Part shown: positions 47,284-56,864 of the stretch, piece by piece | Layout: every line of letters begins with the position of its first letter | Position numbering within the stretch: the stretch's first letter is position 1 | Assembly (NCBI RefSeq): GCF_034353875.1 | Contig: NZ_CP133784.1 | Coordinates: 2,480,001 to 2,544,000, forward strand | Reading direction: 5' to 3' | DNA length: 64,000 nt | Source of the DNA: Pseudomonas sp. MH9.2 | GTDB lineage: Bacteria > Pseudomonadota > Gammaproteobacteria > Pseudomonadales > Pseudomonadaceae | Notes under the pieces: model-generated | What the model saw: the letters and a program-made list of their open reading frames with translations, nothing else | The model's database searches: none | What the model was told of the DNA's origin: nothing | Made by a program: the position numbers and the translations under genes

Positions 47284-49032
47284 ATGGACGAGTGCAGTTC
47301 AGGCGATGGTGCACGACTGTTACGCGCCGAAGGTATAGTCGAGTCCCGTCGGCAGGAGACGTTGCTCAAGACTGGCGCCTTGCAGGACGCTATCTTTAAT
47401 AGCGCCTATTTCTCCAGTATTGCCACTGACGAAAAGGGTGTGATCCAGATTTTCAACGTCGGCGCGGAGCGCATGCTCGGCTATGAGGCCCAGGATGTCG
47501 TCAACCTGATCACGCCGGCCGATATCTCTGACCCTGCAGAGTTGATCGCGCGCGCTGCCACGCTCAGCCTGGAATTGGACACACCTATCACTCCTGGCTT
47601 CGAGGCCCTTGTATTCAAAGCATCGCGGGGCATTGAGGACATCTACGAGCTGACCTATATCCGTAAGGACGGCAGTCGTTTCTCGGCCATTGTCTCGGTG
47701 ACTGCTCTGCGCGATGCCCAGGACGACATCATCGGTTATCTGTTGATCGGCACTGACAACACAGCACGCAAGCAGGAGGAAGCCGCCCAGGCATTGCTCG
47801 ATCAGCGCTTGCGCGATCAGCAGTTCTACACGCGCTCCCTGATCGAATCCAATATCGATGCGTTGATGATGACCGATCCCCAAGGGATCATCTCCGACGT
47901 CAACCAACAAATGATGGCCCTCACCGGTCGTACCCGTGATGAGCTGATCGGCGCACCCTGCAAAAAATTCTTTACCGATCCGGTGCGCGCGGATGCAGCC
48001 ATCAAACGCGTACTCAGTGAGCACAAGGTCAGCGACTATGAGCTGACGGTGCGCGCGCATAACGGCACGGAGACGGTAGTGTCTTACAACGCCGCCACGT
48101 TTCATGACCGCGACCGCAAGCTACAGGGGGGTTTCGCCGCAGCCCGTGACGTGACCGAGCGCAAACGCTTCGAGCGCACCTTGGAGGAAAAGAATATCGA
48201 GTTGGAACATGCCAACCGCATGAAGTCGGAATTTCTGGCCACCATGTCGCACGAATTACGCACGCCCCTGAACGCCATCATCGGTTTTTCCGAGGCGCTC
48301 AAGGATGGTCTGGCGGGTGAGATGAGCGCGACTCAGTTCGAATATGTCGGTGATATTTTCACCAGCGGCCAGCATTTGCTGTCTCTGATCAATGACATCC
48401 TCGACCTGTCCAAGGTTGAAGCCGGGATGATGGCCCTGGAACTGGAAGCGGTTGACCTGCAGAGTTTGCTGGGCAATAGCTTGTCAATCGTCAGGGAAAA
48501 GGCGGCGGCCCAGCGCATCCGTCTTGAGCTGGACACCGCTGAAGACTTCGGCGTACTCGTGCTGGACCCGCGCAAGACCAAGCAAATTGTCTACAACTTG
48601 CTGGCCAACGCGGTCAAGTTCAGTGCGAGCGGTGGCCGTGTCATCCTCTCGGCCCGCCGGGTTGATCGCGATGTGGTGGGAACACTGGCTGGCGAGTGGC
48701 CGGTGTACGGCTTCCCCCTCGCCGACAGCGAACATAAGCAATTCCTTGAACTCTGTGTGAGCGATACAGGCATCGGTATTTCCCAAGAGGACATGGCCAA
48801 GCTGTTCCAGGCGTTCAGCCAGATCGACAGCAGCCTGGCACGAAAATTCGAGGGCACGGGACTGGGGCTGGCGATGGTCAAGCAACTCGCCCAATTACAC
48901 GGCGGCAGCGTGGCCGTTGCCAGTCTGGTTGGGGCCGGCGCACGCTTTGTGGTCTGGCTGCCATTACGTGATTCAGGACAAACCCCGCGACCGCAGGTAA
49001 CAAGAGCGACAACGCCATGGCCCATGTACTGA
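47284..49032 (+). CDS. PAS-PAS sensor histidine kinase
   Basis: 582 aa from the ATG at 47284, with GGAAAG 7 bases before it; a GTG at 47260 is also in frame. No membrane segment was seen, so it is probably cytoplasmic. Two PAS domains (about 35-155 and 165-290) read FSSIATDEKGVIQIFNVGAE and ALMMTDPQGIISDVNQQMMA. HisKA has the phospho-His in FLATMSHELRTPLNAIIGFS (about 320). HATPase_c has NLLANAVKFS, DTGIGISQED and GTGLGLAMVKQLAQLHGG. The signal is unknown; PAS domains often sense redox state, oxygen or small ligands. Its last 16 bases overlap the next gene. Confidence 0.93.
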   Translation: MDECSSGDGARLLRAEGIVESRRQETLLKTGALQDAIFNSAYFSSIATDEKGVIQIFNVGAERMLGYEAQDVVNLITPADISDPAELIARAATLSLELDTPITPGFEALVFKASRGIEDIYELTYIRKDGSRFSAIVSVTALRDAQDDIIGYLLIGTDNTARKQEEAAQALLDQRLRDQQFYTRSLIESNIDALMMTDPQGIISDVNQQMMALTGRTRDELIGAPCKKFFTDPVRADAAIKRVLSEHKVSDYELTVRAHNGTETVVSYNAATFHDRDRKLQGGFAAARDVTERKRFERTLEEKNIELEHANRMKSEFLATMSHELRTPLNAIIGFSEALKDGLAGEMSATQFEYVGDIFTSGQHLLSLINDILDLSKVEAGMMALELEAVDLQSLLGNSLSIVREKAAAQRIRLELDTAEDFGVLVLDPRKTKQIVYNLLANAVKFSASGGRVILSARRVDRDVVGTLAGEWPVYGFPLADSEHKQFLELCVSDTGIGISQEDMAKLFQAFSQIDSSLARKFEGTGLGLAMVKQLAQLHGGSVAVASLVGAGARFVVWLPLRDSGQTPRPQVTRATTPWPMY

Positions 49033-49430
49033 TCGTTGAAGACAATGCAGCCAACATGAAGCTGGCCCGGCTGCTGCTCAGCAATGCGGGCCATACCGTG
49101 TTGTGTGCGGTGGACGCGGAAACCGGCCTGACACTCGCGCGCGAGCAACAACCGGACTTGATCCTGATGGACATTCAGTTGCCCGGGATGGACGGGCTTG
49201 CCGCTACCGCCTTGCTCAAGCAGGACTCTGCCACGGCCAATATTCCCGTCATAGCGCTGACGGCGATGGCCATGAAGGAGGATAAGGAAAAGAGTCAGAT
49301 CGCCGGCTGCGACGGTTACATCGCCAAGCCTCTGCGCTACCGGGAACTGTACGCTGCGATCGACACGTTGTTGACCAACCGCGCAGGGCCGAGCGCCCCT
49401 CACATGACTCCGCCCGAGCCAAACCCATGA
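49017..49430 (+). CDS. Single-domain response regulator
   Basis: 137 aa. One receiver domain of the DivK/CheY type: HVLIVEDNAANMKLARLLLS (acidic pocket), the phospho-Asp in PDLILMDIQLPGMDGLAAT, then the Thr in VIALTAMAMKEDKEKS and the Lys in GCDGYIAKPLRYREL. It has no output domain, so it probably relays phosphate or controls the neighbours by contact. It overlaps the kinase gene by 16 bases and the next gene by 4. Confidence 0.93.
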   Translation: MAHVLIVEDNAANMKLARLLLSNAGHTVLCAVDAETGLTLAREQQPDLILMDIQLPGMDGLAATALLKQDSATANIPVIALTAMAMKEDKEKSQIAGCDGYIAKPLRYRELYAAIDTLLTNRAGPSAPHMTPPEPNP

Positions 49431-51574
49431 TCAGTTCATCTGCAACCGTATTGATCGTCGATGACGACCCCCAGGTACGCAAGCTGCTGGAATTGCTATT
49501 GCAGCACGAGGGCTATCGGACCCGCACCGCAGTGAGTGGCGAACAGGCGTTGGCAACGATCAAGTACGCCCAGCCAGACCTGATTCTGCTCGACGTCATG
49601 ATGCCTGGGATGGATGGCTGTCAGGTCGCCAGCCATCTCAAGGCCAACGCCGAGACCTCAAGTATTCCAATCATCATGCTAACCGCGTTGAGCGACCGCA
49701 GCTCGCGCCTGGCTGCTCTGGAAGCCGGCGTCGAAGAGTTCCTGAGCAAGCCGGTGGACCGGGCCGAACTGTGGCTGCGTGTGAGAAATTTGCTGCGACT
49801 CAAAACGTTTGGCGACTTGCTTCGCAAACACAGCGCAAAACTGGAGGATCAGGTACAGCAACGCTCTGCAGATCTGCAGCAGTTTCGCGCGGCGATGGAC
49901 GTCACTGCGGACGCGATCACACTTATCCATCGCAGCACCTTGCGCTTCGTCGAATTCAATGCGAGCGCCTGTGACATGCTCGGGTATAGCCGCGAAGAAC
50001 TGTTGCAGATGTGCCCCGGTGAACTGGACGGCTCTTCCACGGCGGATTTGCAGGTGCTGTTTGACGATATTATCACCGGCCAAAATGCCAATGAATTGAC
50101 CGAAACCCAATTGCGGTGCAAGAACGGCTCGCACGTGCAGGTCGAGATTCGCCGTCAGGCTTATCGCTCGGGAGAGGAATGGATCATCGTCGGGGTCGTG
50201 CGCGACATCACCGAGCGCAAAGAGGCCGATAAGCGCCTGCTGCATATGGCCCATTACGATGCCCTCACCGGCCTGCCCAACCGCACCCAGTTTTATGCCA
50301 CCCTGCAAATCACCCTCGCTCAAGCCGCAGACAACGGATGGCAAGTGGCGGTCCTGTTCATTGATCTGGACCACTTCAAGAACGTCAATGAAACCTTCGG
50401 GCACGCCATCGGCGACGAACTGTTACGCCAGCTCAGTAATCGTCTGGTGCAATGCGTGAACATCAGGGACACCGTCGGACGGCTGGGCGGCGATGAGTTT
50501 GCGCTCATCCTGATGACGCAGGACGGCCAGAAAGGCGCGACCTCAATGGTCAACAAAGTCCGCGAGGAACTGCGTGTACCCTTCCATCTAAAGGGCCATG
50601 AAGTCTCGGTGACCGCAAGCATCGGGATTGCCCTCTACCCCGACGATGACGCCGCTCCTGATACCTTGATCAAATTCGCCGACACCGCCATGTATCGGGC
50701 CAAGCAAGCCGGTCGCGACAGCTATCGATTCTTTACCGCCGAAATGAACACTGAGGTATTGGCCCGCCTTGATCTGGAAACAGCCCTGCGCAAAGCCGTG
50801 GAGAATGAAGAGTTCGTCCTGCACTATCAGCCCAAAGTGCGCCTGAGCGACGGGCGCGTCTGCGGCCTGGAAGCCTTGTTGCGCTGGGAACGTCCCGGTC
50901 ATGGTTTGATTTCACCCAATGCCTTTATTCCGGCCCTGGAAGAGACCGGGATGATCATCCAGGTCGGCAAATGGATAATTGCCACTGCCTGTCAGCAGAT
51001 CGCCCAGTGGCAACGCTCGGGCATCGGCCCGGTTCAAGTGTCAGTAAACGTTTCGGCCCGCCAATTCAATGAGGGCGAGTTGTGGACCGATATCATCCGC
51101 GCCCTCACGGACAACCATGTTGCAGCCGATTTACTGGAACTGGAACTGACCGAAAGCTCACTCATGATCAATACCGAGCGCACCATCGTCAGCCTGCAAA
51201 AATTGCGCGGCCTGGGCATCAAGGTGTCCATCGATGACTTCGGCACCGGCTATTCGAGCCTGTCCTACCTGCGCCGGTTTCAAATCGATACGCTGAAAAT
51301 CGATATCTCCTTTATTCGTGAAGTTACCGTCAACTCGGAAGACGCCGCCATCGTCCTGGCCATCATCCACCTGGCGCATAGCCTGAAACTGGATGTGATT
51401 GCCGAAGGCGTGGAAACCGTCGAGCAAATGGACTTCCTGCTACGCAACCACTGCGATCAGATCCAAGGCTATCTGTTCAGTCGTCCGCTGGGACTGCATG
51501 CCATCGATCAGTTACTGCGCGAGGATAAACGTCTGACATTGCTGGCCCCATGCAAAGTGCGCCAGCCGCTGTAA
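49427..51574 (+). CDS. REC-PAS-GGDEF-EAL cyclic-di-GMP signalling protein
   Basis: 715 aa. The receiver (about 1-120) has VLIVDDDPQVRKLLELLL and LILLDVMMPGMDG. The PAS domain (about 145-265) has FVEFNASACDMLGYSREELL. The GGDEF domain (about 270-430) has an intact active site in RLGGDEFALIL. The EAL domain (about 440-700) keeps LEALLRW, ELTESSLMI, DDFGTGYSSLSYLRRF and KIDISFI, so both diguanylate cyclase and phosphodiesterase activity look possible. Its start overlaps the single-domain regulator (ATGA), placing it under the same kinase. It probably links the PAS-sensed signal to biofilm or motility. Confidence 0.94.
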   Translation: MISSSATVLIVDDDPQVRKLLELLLQHEGYRTRTAVSGEQALATIKYAQPDLILLDVMMPGMDGCQVASHLKANAETSSIPIIMLTALSDRSSRLAALEAGVEEFLSKPVDRAELWLRVRNLLRLKTFGDLLRKHSAKLEDQVQQRSADLQQFRAAMDVTADAITLIHRSTLRFVEFNASACDMLGYSREELLQMCPGELDGSSTADLQVLFDDIITGQNANELTETQLRCKNGSHVQVEIRRQAYRSGEEWIIVGVVRDITERKEADKRLLHMAHYDALTGLPNRTQFYATLQITLAQAADNGWQVAVLFIDLDHFKNVNETFGHAIGDELLRQLSNRLVQCVNIRDTVGRLGGDEFALILMTQDGQKGATSMVNKVREELRVPFHLKGHEVSVTASIGIALYPDDDAAPDTLIKFADTAMYRAKQAGRDSYRFFTAEMNTEVLARLDLETALRKAVENEEFVLHYQPKVRLSDGRVCGLEALLRWERPGHGLISPNAFIPALEETGMIIQVGKWIIATACQQIAQWQRSGIGPVQVSVNVSARQFNEGELWTDIIRALTDNHVAADLLELELTESSLMINTERTIVSLQKLRGLGIKVSIDDFGTGYSSLSYLRRFQIDTLKIDISFIREVTVNSEDAAIVLAIIHLAHSLKLDVIAEGVETVEQMDFLLRNHCDQIQGYLFSRPLGLHAIDQLLREDKRLTLLAPCKVRQPL

Positions 51575-51720
51575 ATTCAGCGTTACAGCCGATCCCTATC
51601 AAACAACCGAAGCCCCAACTGTTGCCACGCAAACAGTCATAAAGCACTTTGCACCCACAGCAACAGATCGCCCTCTCCGCTTCTACAACTAATCCTATAT
51701 AAATCAGTAGGTTGCTCTTC

Positions 51721-51736
51721 TGGTACACCTTTTGCT
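51721..51736 (+). promoter_or_regulatory. Sigma-54-like promoter of the organosulfur cluster
   Basis: TGGTACACCTTTTGCT keeps GG and GC 12 bases apart and has a perfect TTGCT -12 element. It lies 145 bp before the SsuD-like gene, in the 307-bp gap after the c-di-GMP gene, where no other gene was seen. Sulfone-utilisation genes in P. putida depend on the sigma-54 activator SfnR. Confidence 0.7.
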
Positions 51737-51881
51737 CTTTCTTGGCTGTCGACGTTTTTCTCACAGACTTGCCCAAGCAAGCCCCGATAACAAAGCCGTA
51801 CTTGCCCTGCGTTGCACGCCCCGTCGCTCCTCACCTTGCTCGAGGCCAGTGACGCCCACCCCTGCAACGAGGATTGTGTTC

Positions 51882-53030
51882 ATGAGTCTCGATATTTTCT
51901 GGTTTCTACCCACCTCCGGCGACACCCGGTACCTGGGCAAGTCCGACAGCGGTCGCCCGGCCACCAACGAATACATGCGGCAGATCGCTGTGGCCGCCGA
52001 GAACCTTGGTTATGACGGTCTGTTGATCCCGACTGGCAGCAGTTGCCTCGACCCGTGGATCACCGCCGCCAGCCTGGTGCCCGTGACCCAGCGCATCAAA
52101 CTGTTGGTTGCGCTGCGCACTTCGCTCGGCAACCCCACCGCGTCTGCGCGCCAGGCTGCGACCCTGGACCAGGCGTGCCACGGACGCCTGCTGCTCAACG
52201 TGGTGCCCGGTGGTGACGCCACCGAATTAGCCGCCGATGGCATTTTCCTCGATCACGATCAGCGCTACGAAGCCGCCGATGAATTCCTCACCATCTGGCG
52301 CCAACTGCTCAGCGGCGAAACCGTGGATTTCGCTGGCAAGCATGTGCGGGTAGAAGGCGCGCAAAACTTCTTCCCTCCGGTCCAGCGCCCTCATCCGCCG
52401 CTGTATTTTGGAGGCTCCTCACCGGCCGCCCATGAACTGGCAGCCAAGCATGTCGACGCCTACCTGACGTGGGGCGAGCCGCCCGCCGCCGTGGCCGAGA
52501 AGATAGCCGACGTGCGTGCACGAGCCAAAAAATATGGCCGTACGGTGCATTTCGGCGTGCGCCTGCATGTGATCGTGCGCGAAACCAACGAGCAAGCCTG
52601 GGCCGCCGCCGAGGAACTGATCAGCCACCTCGACGACGACACCATCGCTGACGCGCAACAGAACTACGCGAAGATGGACTCCGAAGGCCAACGGCGCATG
52701 GCCGCCCTGCATGGCGGGCAACGCGACAAGCTGGAAGTGTCGCCTAACCTTTGGGCCGGTGTTGGCCTGGTCCGCGGTGGTGCGGGTACCGCACTGGTCG
52801 GCGATCCACAGACCGTCGCCGCACGCCTGCTGGAATACGCTTCCCTTGGCGTCGACCGCTTTGTCCTGTCTGGCTACCCCCATCTGGAAGAAGCCTTCCG
52901 CTTCGCTGAACTGGTGTTCCCGTTGCTGCCGGGCAAGCAGCCGGTCACCGTGAGCGATCAGGTATTGACCGGGGGTGCGTTCGACGTTCGCGCCGGCAAG
53001 AAACCAGCAAAAGATGAGGCCGCCGCATGA
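51882..53030 (+). CDS. SsuD-type FMNH2-dependent alkanesulfonate monooxygenase
   Basis: 382 aa from the ATG at 51882; the frame is open to 51732 but the conserved N-terminus is [20 protein letters not shown]. The bacterial luciferase-like fold has [15 protein letters not shown] [40 protein letters not shown] and [20 protein letters not shown], all SsuD signatures. SsuD cleaves C1-C14 alkanesulfonates to aldehyde and sulfite using FMNH2 and O2. No flavin reductase gene is adjacent. The substrate could differ from classic SsuD, since the C-terminus and context do. It overlaps the next gene by 4 bases. Confidence 0.9.
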   Translation: MSLDIFWFLPTSGDTRYLGKSDSGRPATNEYMRQIAVAAENLGYDGLLIPTGSSCLDPWITAASLVPVTQRIKLLVALRTSLGNPTASARQAATLDQACHGRLLLNVVPGGDATELAADGIFLDHDQRYEAADEFLTIWRQLLSGETVDFAGKHVRVEGAQNFFPPVQRPHPPLYFGGSSPAAHELAAKHVDAYLTWGEPPAAVAEKIADVRARAKKYGRTVHFGVRLHVIVRETNEQAWAAAEELISHLDDDTIADAQQNYAKMDSEGQRRMAALHGGQRDKLEVSPNLWAGVGLVRGGAGTALVGDPQTVAARLLEYASLGVDRFVLSGYPHLEEAFRFAELVFPLLPGKQPVTVSDQVLTGGAFDVRAGKKPAKDEAAA

Positions 53031-53872
53031 AAGTCATCGATATGCGCTGCCGGCCGGCGTACCTCCATGACTTCTTCGGTGCCACACCCGGCTCCCCGGA
53101 ATACGCCACCGCACGTTGGCTCAATCGCCGAGTGGGCACTCGCGGCAACGATGAGCACTTCGCCCGCTCGCTGACGCCCGAGGGTTTCCTCGACGAAGTA
53201 CGCGATGCTGGGCTGAGCAAGGCGGTGGTGGTCGGCCGTCACACCCCTAGCCAGCATCTGCCCAACGATCTGATCCACGTCATCGTTCAGGGCCATGACG
53301 AACTGCTCGGCATCGGCAGTATCGACCCCGCGCTGCAAGGCATCGACGGTGCTATTACCGAAATCGACCGTGCGATCAACCGGCTCGGACTGGTTGGCAT
53401 CGACCTGGAGCCGGGCTTCGGGGCGCCTGCTCGTCATCCGGACGATGCGCTGTATTGGCCGATCTACGAACACCTGGACCAGCGCGGCATCCCCCTGTTC
53501 CTGATGAGCGGCCCGACCACCCCCGACCCGGCGTTCAACAACCCTGGGCACCTGGCAAAAGTCGCCCAGGCGTTCCCGCAACTGTCCATCGTCTGCTACC
53601 ACGGCTACTGGCCGAACGTGCAGCAGGCCATCGGCGTCGCCTTCCGCTACCCGAACATTTATCTGGTGCCGGACATGTACCTGTTCCAGCCCGGCAGCGA
53701 AGCCTATGTCCAGGCGTCTAACGGTTTTCTTGCTGACCAGTTGCTGTTTGGCTCGTCCTACCCGTTCAGGCCGATTCGCCAGTCCATCGACGACGCCCAG
53801 GCCCTCGGTTTCAACGCATCAGCACTCGACAAGCTGCTTTATGGCAACGCCGCAAGGCTGTTCGGACTGTAA
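53027..53872 (+). CDS. Amidohydrolase-fold protein lacking the canonical metal ligands
   Basis: 281 aa. Overall Amidohydro_2-type TIM barrel: [68 protein letters not shown] and [15 protein letters not shown]. The usual N-terminal HxH metal site is replaced by DMRCRP, and the terminal catalytic Asp of G-S-D-Y-P is replaced by Ser (GSSYPF). His in CYHGYW remains. It may therefore be metal-free, bind differently, or serve a non-hydrolytic decarboxylase-like role. It is translationally coupled (ATGA) to the SsuD-like gene, so it probably works on the same compound. Confidence 0.8.
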   Translation: MKVIDMRCRPAYLHDFFGATPGSPEYATARWLNRRVGTRGNDEHFARSLTPEGFLDEVRDAGLSKAVVVGRHTPSQHLPNDLIHVIVQGHDELLGIGSIDPALQGIDGAITEIDRAINRLGLVGIDLEPGFGAPARHPDDALYWPIYEHLDQRGIPLFLMSGPTTPDPAFNNPGHLAKVAQAFPQLSIVCYHGYWPNVQQAIGVAFRYPNIYLVPDMYLFQPGSEAYVQASNGFLADQLLFGSSYPFRPIRQSIDDAQALGFNASALDKLLYGNAARLFGL

Positions 53873-53975
53873 CGCCGTCTGGATAAACGTCGGGTAAGCA
53901 CCTGTCTATAAGGGGGGCTGCCCGGCGCATGAACCTCGGTGACGGCCTGTGCCCTAGCCAATCAAGGAGTCACCT

Positions 53976-55148
53976 GTGACCACCCCAAACGATCCCTTGC
54001 AGATCGCCCGTCGTCTGGCGGCCGGATTTGCCATGACCGCTGCCGAGCGTGACGAACGCGGCGGCACCCCCAAGGCCGAGCGCGACGCCCTGCGTGATAG
54101 CGGCTTGCTTGCCCTCAGCATTCCCCGCGAGTTCGGCGGCACGGGTGCCAGCTGGAGCGAAGCCCTGAATATCGTTCGCGAGTTCGCCAAAGTCGACAGC
54201 TCCATCGCTCATGTCTTTGGCTTCCAGCACCTGATGCTGGCCACCGTGCGTCTGTTCGCCAGGCCAGATCAATGGCAACCCTTGCTGGAACAGACCGCCC
54301 GCAAGAACTGGTTCTGGGGCAACGCCCTCAATCCTCTGGACACCCGCACGATAGCGACCCGTTTCGACGGCTGGCGCGAGTTCTCCGGCACCAAAAGTTT
54401 CTGTTCCGGCTCCAGCGACTCCGACATGCTGATCGCCTCGGCGCTGGATGAAAGCTCCAGTGGCAAGCTGCTGATTGCGACCATTCCCACCGACCGTGCC
54501 GGCATCACTCTGCATGGCGACTGGAACAACATGGGCCAACGCCAGACCGACAGCGGCAGCGCCAGCTTTGAACGCGTGCGGGTCGAGGATAACGAACTGC
54601 TCCTCGACCCGGGCCCGTTGAGTACGCACTTTTCCAGCCTGAGGCCATTGCTCGCGCAACTGACCTTCGTCAACCTGTTCCTGGGAATCTCCGAAGGCGC
54701 CTTCGAACAGGCTCGCGACTATACGGTTAATGAGGCGCGCCCCTGGTTCAAGGCCGATGTCAGTAAAGCCGTTGACGACCCGTACGTGCTGGCCCACTAC
54801 GGGGAATTCTGGGCGGGGCTGGAGGCCGTTCGCGCACTGGCCGAACGGGCCAATACACGGTTCGACCACGCCTGGAATAAAGCCGAGGACCTGGAAGCCG
54901 AGGAACGCGCGCAACTGGCCCTCGCCATCGGCAGCGCCAAAGTCTACGCCACGAGAATCGGCCTGGACGTGTGCAACCGTTTGTTCGAAGTCACCGGCGC
55001 ACGCGCGACCAACGCGTCGCGGCGCTTCGATCGCTACTGGCGCAACCTGCGCACGCAGACCCTGCACGACCCTGTGGACTATCGCATCCGCGAACTCGGC
55101 GAGTGGGCGTTGAAGCAGACCCCGCCTACTCCCAGTTTTTATTCCTGA
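53976..55148 (+). CDS. Acyl-CoA dehydrogenase-fold flavin monooxygenase (DszC/SfnB type)
   Basis: 390 aa. N-terminal LLALSIPREFGGTGASWSEALNIV, central NPLDTRTIATRF...GTKSFCSGSSDSDML, DRAGITLHGDWNNMGQRQTDSGSA and C-terminal LFEVTGARATNASRRFDRYWRNLRTQTLHDPV place it in the DszC group. These use FMNH2 and O2 to oxidise sulfur rather than acyl-CoA. The C-terminal RxxxRYWRN...LHDP block is typical. The ATG at 53976 follows AAGGAG. The preceding 103-bp gap has no evident promoter. Confidence 0.88.
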   Translation: MTTPNDPLQIARRLAAGFAMTAAERDERGGTPKAERDALRDSGLLALSIPREFGGTGASWSEALNIVREFAKVDSSIAHVFGFQHLMLATVRLFARPDQWQPLLEQTARKNWFWGNALNPLDTRTIATRFDGWREFSGTKSFCSGSSDSDMLIASALDESSSGKLLIATIPTDRAGITLHGDWNNMGQRQTDSGSASFERVRVEDNELLLDPGPLSTHFSSLRPLLAQLTFVNLFLGISEGAFEQARDYTVNEARPWFKADVSKAVDDPYVLAHYGEFWAGLEAVRALAERANTRFDHAWNKAEDLEAEERAQLALAIGSAKVYATRIGLDVCNRLFEVTGARATNASRRFDRYWRNLRTQTLHDPVDYRIRELGEWALKQTPPTPSFYS

Positions 55149-55177
55149 GCCCTAACCTCGCAGGAAATTGATTGCCG

Positions 55178-55198
55178 GGCCGGGCTTGCTTCCCGGCC
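55178..55198. repeat. GC-rich hairpin after the first DszC-type gene
   Basis: GGCCGGG (55178-55184) and CCCGGCC (55192-55198) pair around CTTGCTT. There is no T run, so it is a weak terminator at best. It begins a 257-bp gene-free gap that also holds a sigma-54-like promoter. Confidence 0.5.
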
Positions 55199-55318
55199 TC
55201 TCCGAGCACCGAACCGTACTGTTGGCTATTGCCCAATCAAACAGCAAAGTGTTGCCCGACCAACACTTGCAGGCTCTAAAAACAGCCAGAGCCCTTGTAT
55301 TACCCGGCTTTCCTGACT

Positions 55319-55334
55319 CGGCACGGACTGTGCA
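55319..55334 (+). promoter_or_regulatory. Sigma-54-like promoter before the DszA/NtaA-type gene
   Basis: CGGCACGGACTGTGCA has GG and GC 12 bases apart and matches the consensus at all but two positions (T to C at the first, T to G before TGC). It lies 72 bp before the gene start. Confidence 0.6.
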
Positions 55335-55405
55335 ATCTCGACAGAAACAATCATTCATGTGCCGCGTGCGCTTAATGAACCTATCGAGTAAGGAGTTAAC
55401 CGACT

Positions 55406-56833
55406 ATGGCATCTCGCATTATTCTCAATGCATTCGACATGACGTGCGTTAGCCACCAGGCCGCTGGCACTTGGCGTCACCCAGAAAGCCAAGCGTGGAA
55501 ATACAAGGACCTCGACTACTGGGTCGACCTGGCGAAGTTGCTCGAGCGCGGTTATTTCGACTCGCTGTTCATCGCCGATGTCGTGGGTGTCTATGACGTT
55601 TATCGGGGCTCGGTGGAAACCTCGCTGATTGATGCCGATCAAGTGCCAGTGAACGACCCGTTCTTTCAGGTACCGGCCATGGCCACCGTGACCAAACACT
55701 TGGGTTTCGGTGTGACCTCCGCGCTGACCTACGAGCAGCCGTATGCCCTTGCGCGCAAGTTCTCCACCCTTGACCACCTGACCAAAGGCCGCGTGGCCTG
55801 GAACGTCGTGACCTCCTACTTGAACAGCGCGGCGGTCAATCTCGGCCTCAAGCAGCAGATCTCCCACGACGAACGCTATGACATCGCCGACGAGTTTCTG
55901 GATGTCACCTACAAACTGTGGGAGGGTTCCTGGGATGAAGACGCGGTGCTGCGCGACCGTGAGAAAGGCATCTTCACCGACCCGAGCAAGGTTCACCCCA
56001 TCGGCCACAAAGGCAAGTATTTCGACGTGCCCGGCATCCACCTGTCCGAGCCGTCGCCGCAACGCACCCCGGTAATTTTCCAGGCCGGCGCTTCCACCCG
56101 TGGTCGCGCCTTTGCCGCCAAGCATGCCGAAGGCGTGTTCATCAGCCCGGCCACTCCAGAACAGGCGCGGGAGGTCTCCGATGACATCCGCAACCGCGCC
56201 GTAGAGGCAGGCCGGACACGCGATTCGCTGAAAATATTCACGCTGCTTACGGTGATCACTGCCGAAAGCGATGAGGCTGCGCAAGCCAAATACCAGGAAT
56301 ACCTGGGCTACAGCAATGGCGAAGGTATGTTGTCGTTCTACGGCGGCTGGACCGGCATCGACTTCTCCGAGTACGACCCGGATCAACCGCTGGAAGCCAT
56401 CGACAACGACAGCATTCGCTCGGTACTGGAACTGCTCGCCACTGCCGACCCACACCGTAAATGGACACCGCGCGACATCATCAAGCACCGCAGCATTGGC
56501 GGCCTTGGCCCCGTACTGGTGGGTGGCCCGAAAACCGTGGCCGATGAACTGGAACGTTGGGTGGATGTCGGCGGTATCGACGGTTTCAACCTGGCCTATG
56601 CCATCACACCCGGATCGTTTGTGGACTTCGTCGAGTACATCGTCCCCGAATTGCAACGCCGGGGGCGTGTGCGCACCTCGTATGAGGGCAGCACCTTGCG
56701 AGAAAACCTGCTCGACAGCGACTCGGCGTACGCCGCGGCCGACCACCCTGCCGCTCAGTATCGAGGTGCGTTCAAGAACGGGGCAAACGCCACCGACCAG
56801 ACCAAACCGTCCAAGTTTTCCAACCTGACCTGA
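55406..56833 (+). CDS. DszA/NtaA/SnaA-type FMNH2-dependent monooxygenase
   Basis: 475 aa, the length of the nitrilotriacetate monooxygenase/DszA family. ILNAFDMTCVSHQAAGTWRH at the start, FGVTSALTYEQPYALARKFS, GRVAWNVVTSYLNSAAVNLG and VIFQAGASTRGRAFAAKHAE are family landmarks. DszA opens dibenzothiophene sulfone; relatives act on NTA, dimethyl sulfone or long sulfonates. Next to two DszC/SfnB-type genes it probably cleaves a C-S bond after their S-oxidation. The ATG at 55406 follows AAGGAGTT. It needs a separate flavin reductase. Confidence 0.9.
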   Translation: MASRIILNAFDMTCVSHQAAGTWRHPESQAWKYKDLDYWVDLAKLLERGYFDSLFIADVVGVYDVYRGSVETSLIDADQVPVNDPFFQVPAMATVTKHLGFGVTSALTYEQPYALARKFSTLDHLTKGRVAWNVVTSYLNSAAVNLGLKQQISHDERYDIADEFLDVTYKLWEGSWDEDAVLRDREKGIFTDPSKVHPIGHKGKYFDVPGIHLSEPSPQRTPVIFQAGASTRGRAFAAKHAEGVFISPATPEQAREVSDDIRNRAVEAGRTRDSLKIFTLLTVITAESDEAAQAKYQEYLGYSNGEGMLSFYGGWTGIDFSEYDPDQPLEAIDNDSIRSVLELLATADPHRKWTPRDIIKHRSIGGLGPVLVGGPKTVADELERWVDVGGIDGFNLAYAITPGSFVDFVEYIVPELQRRGRVRTSYEGSTLRENLLDSDSAYAAADHPAAQYRGAFKNGANATDQTKPSKFSNLT

Positions 56834-56864
56834 CGCGCAGTATCGTCCAAGAGGAGTTCAATCA

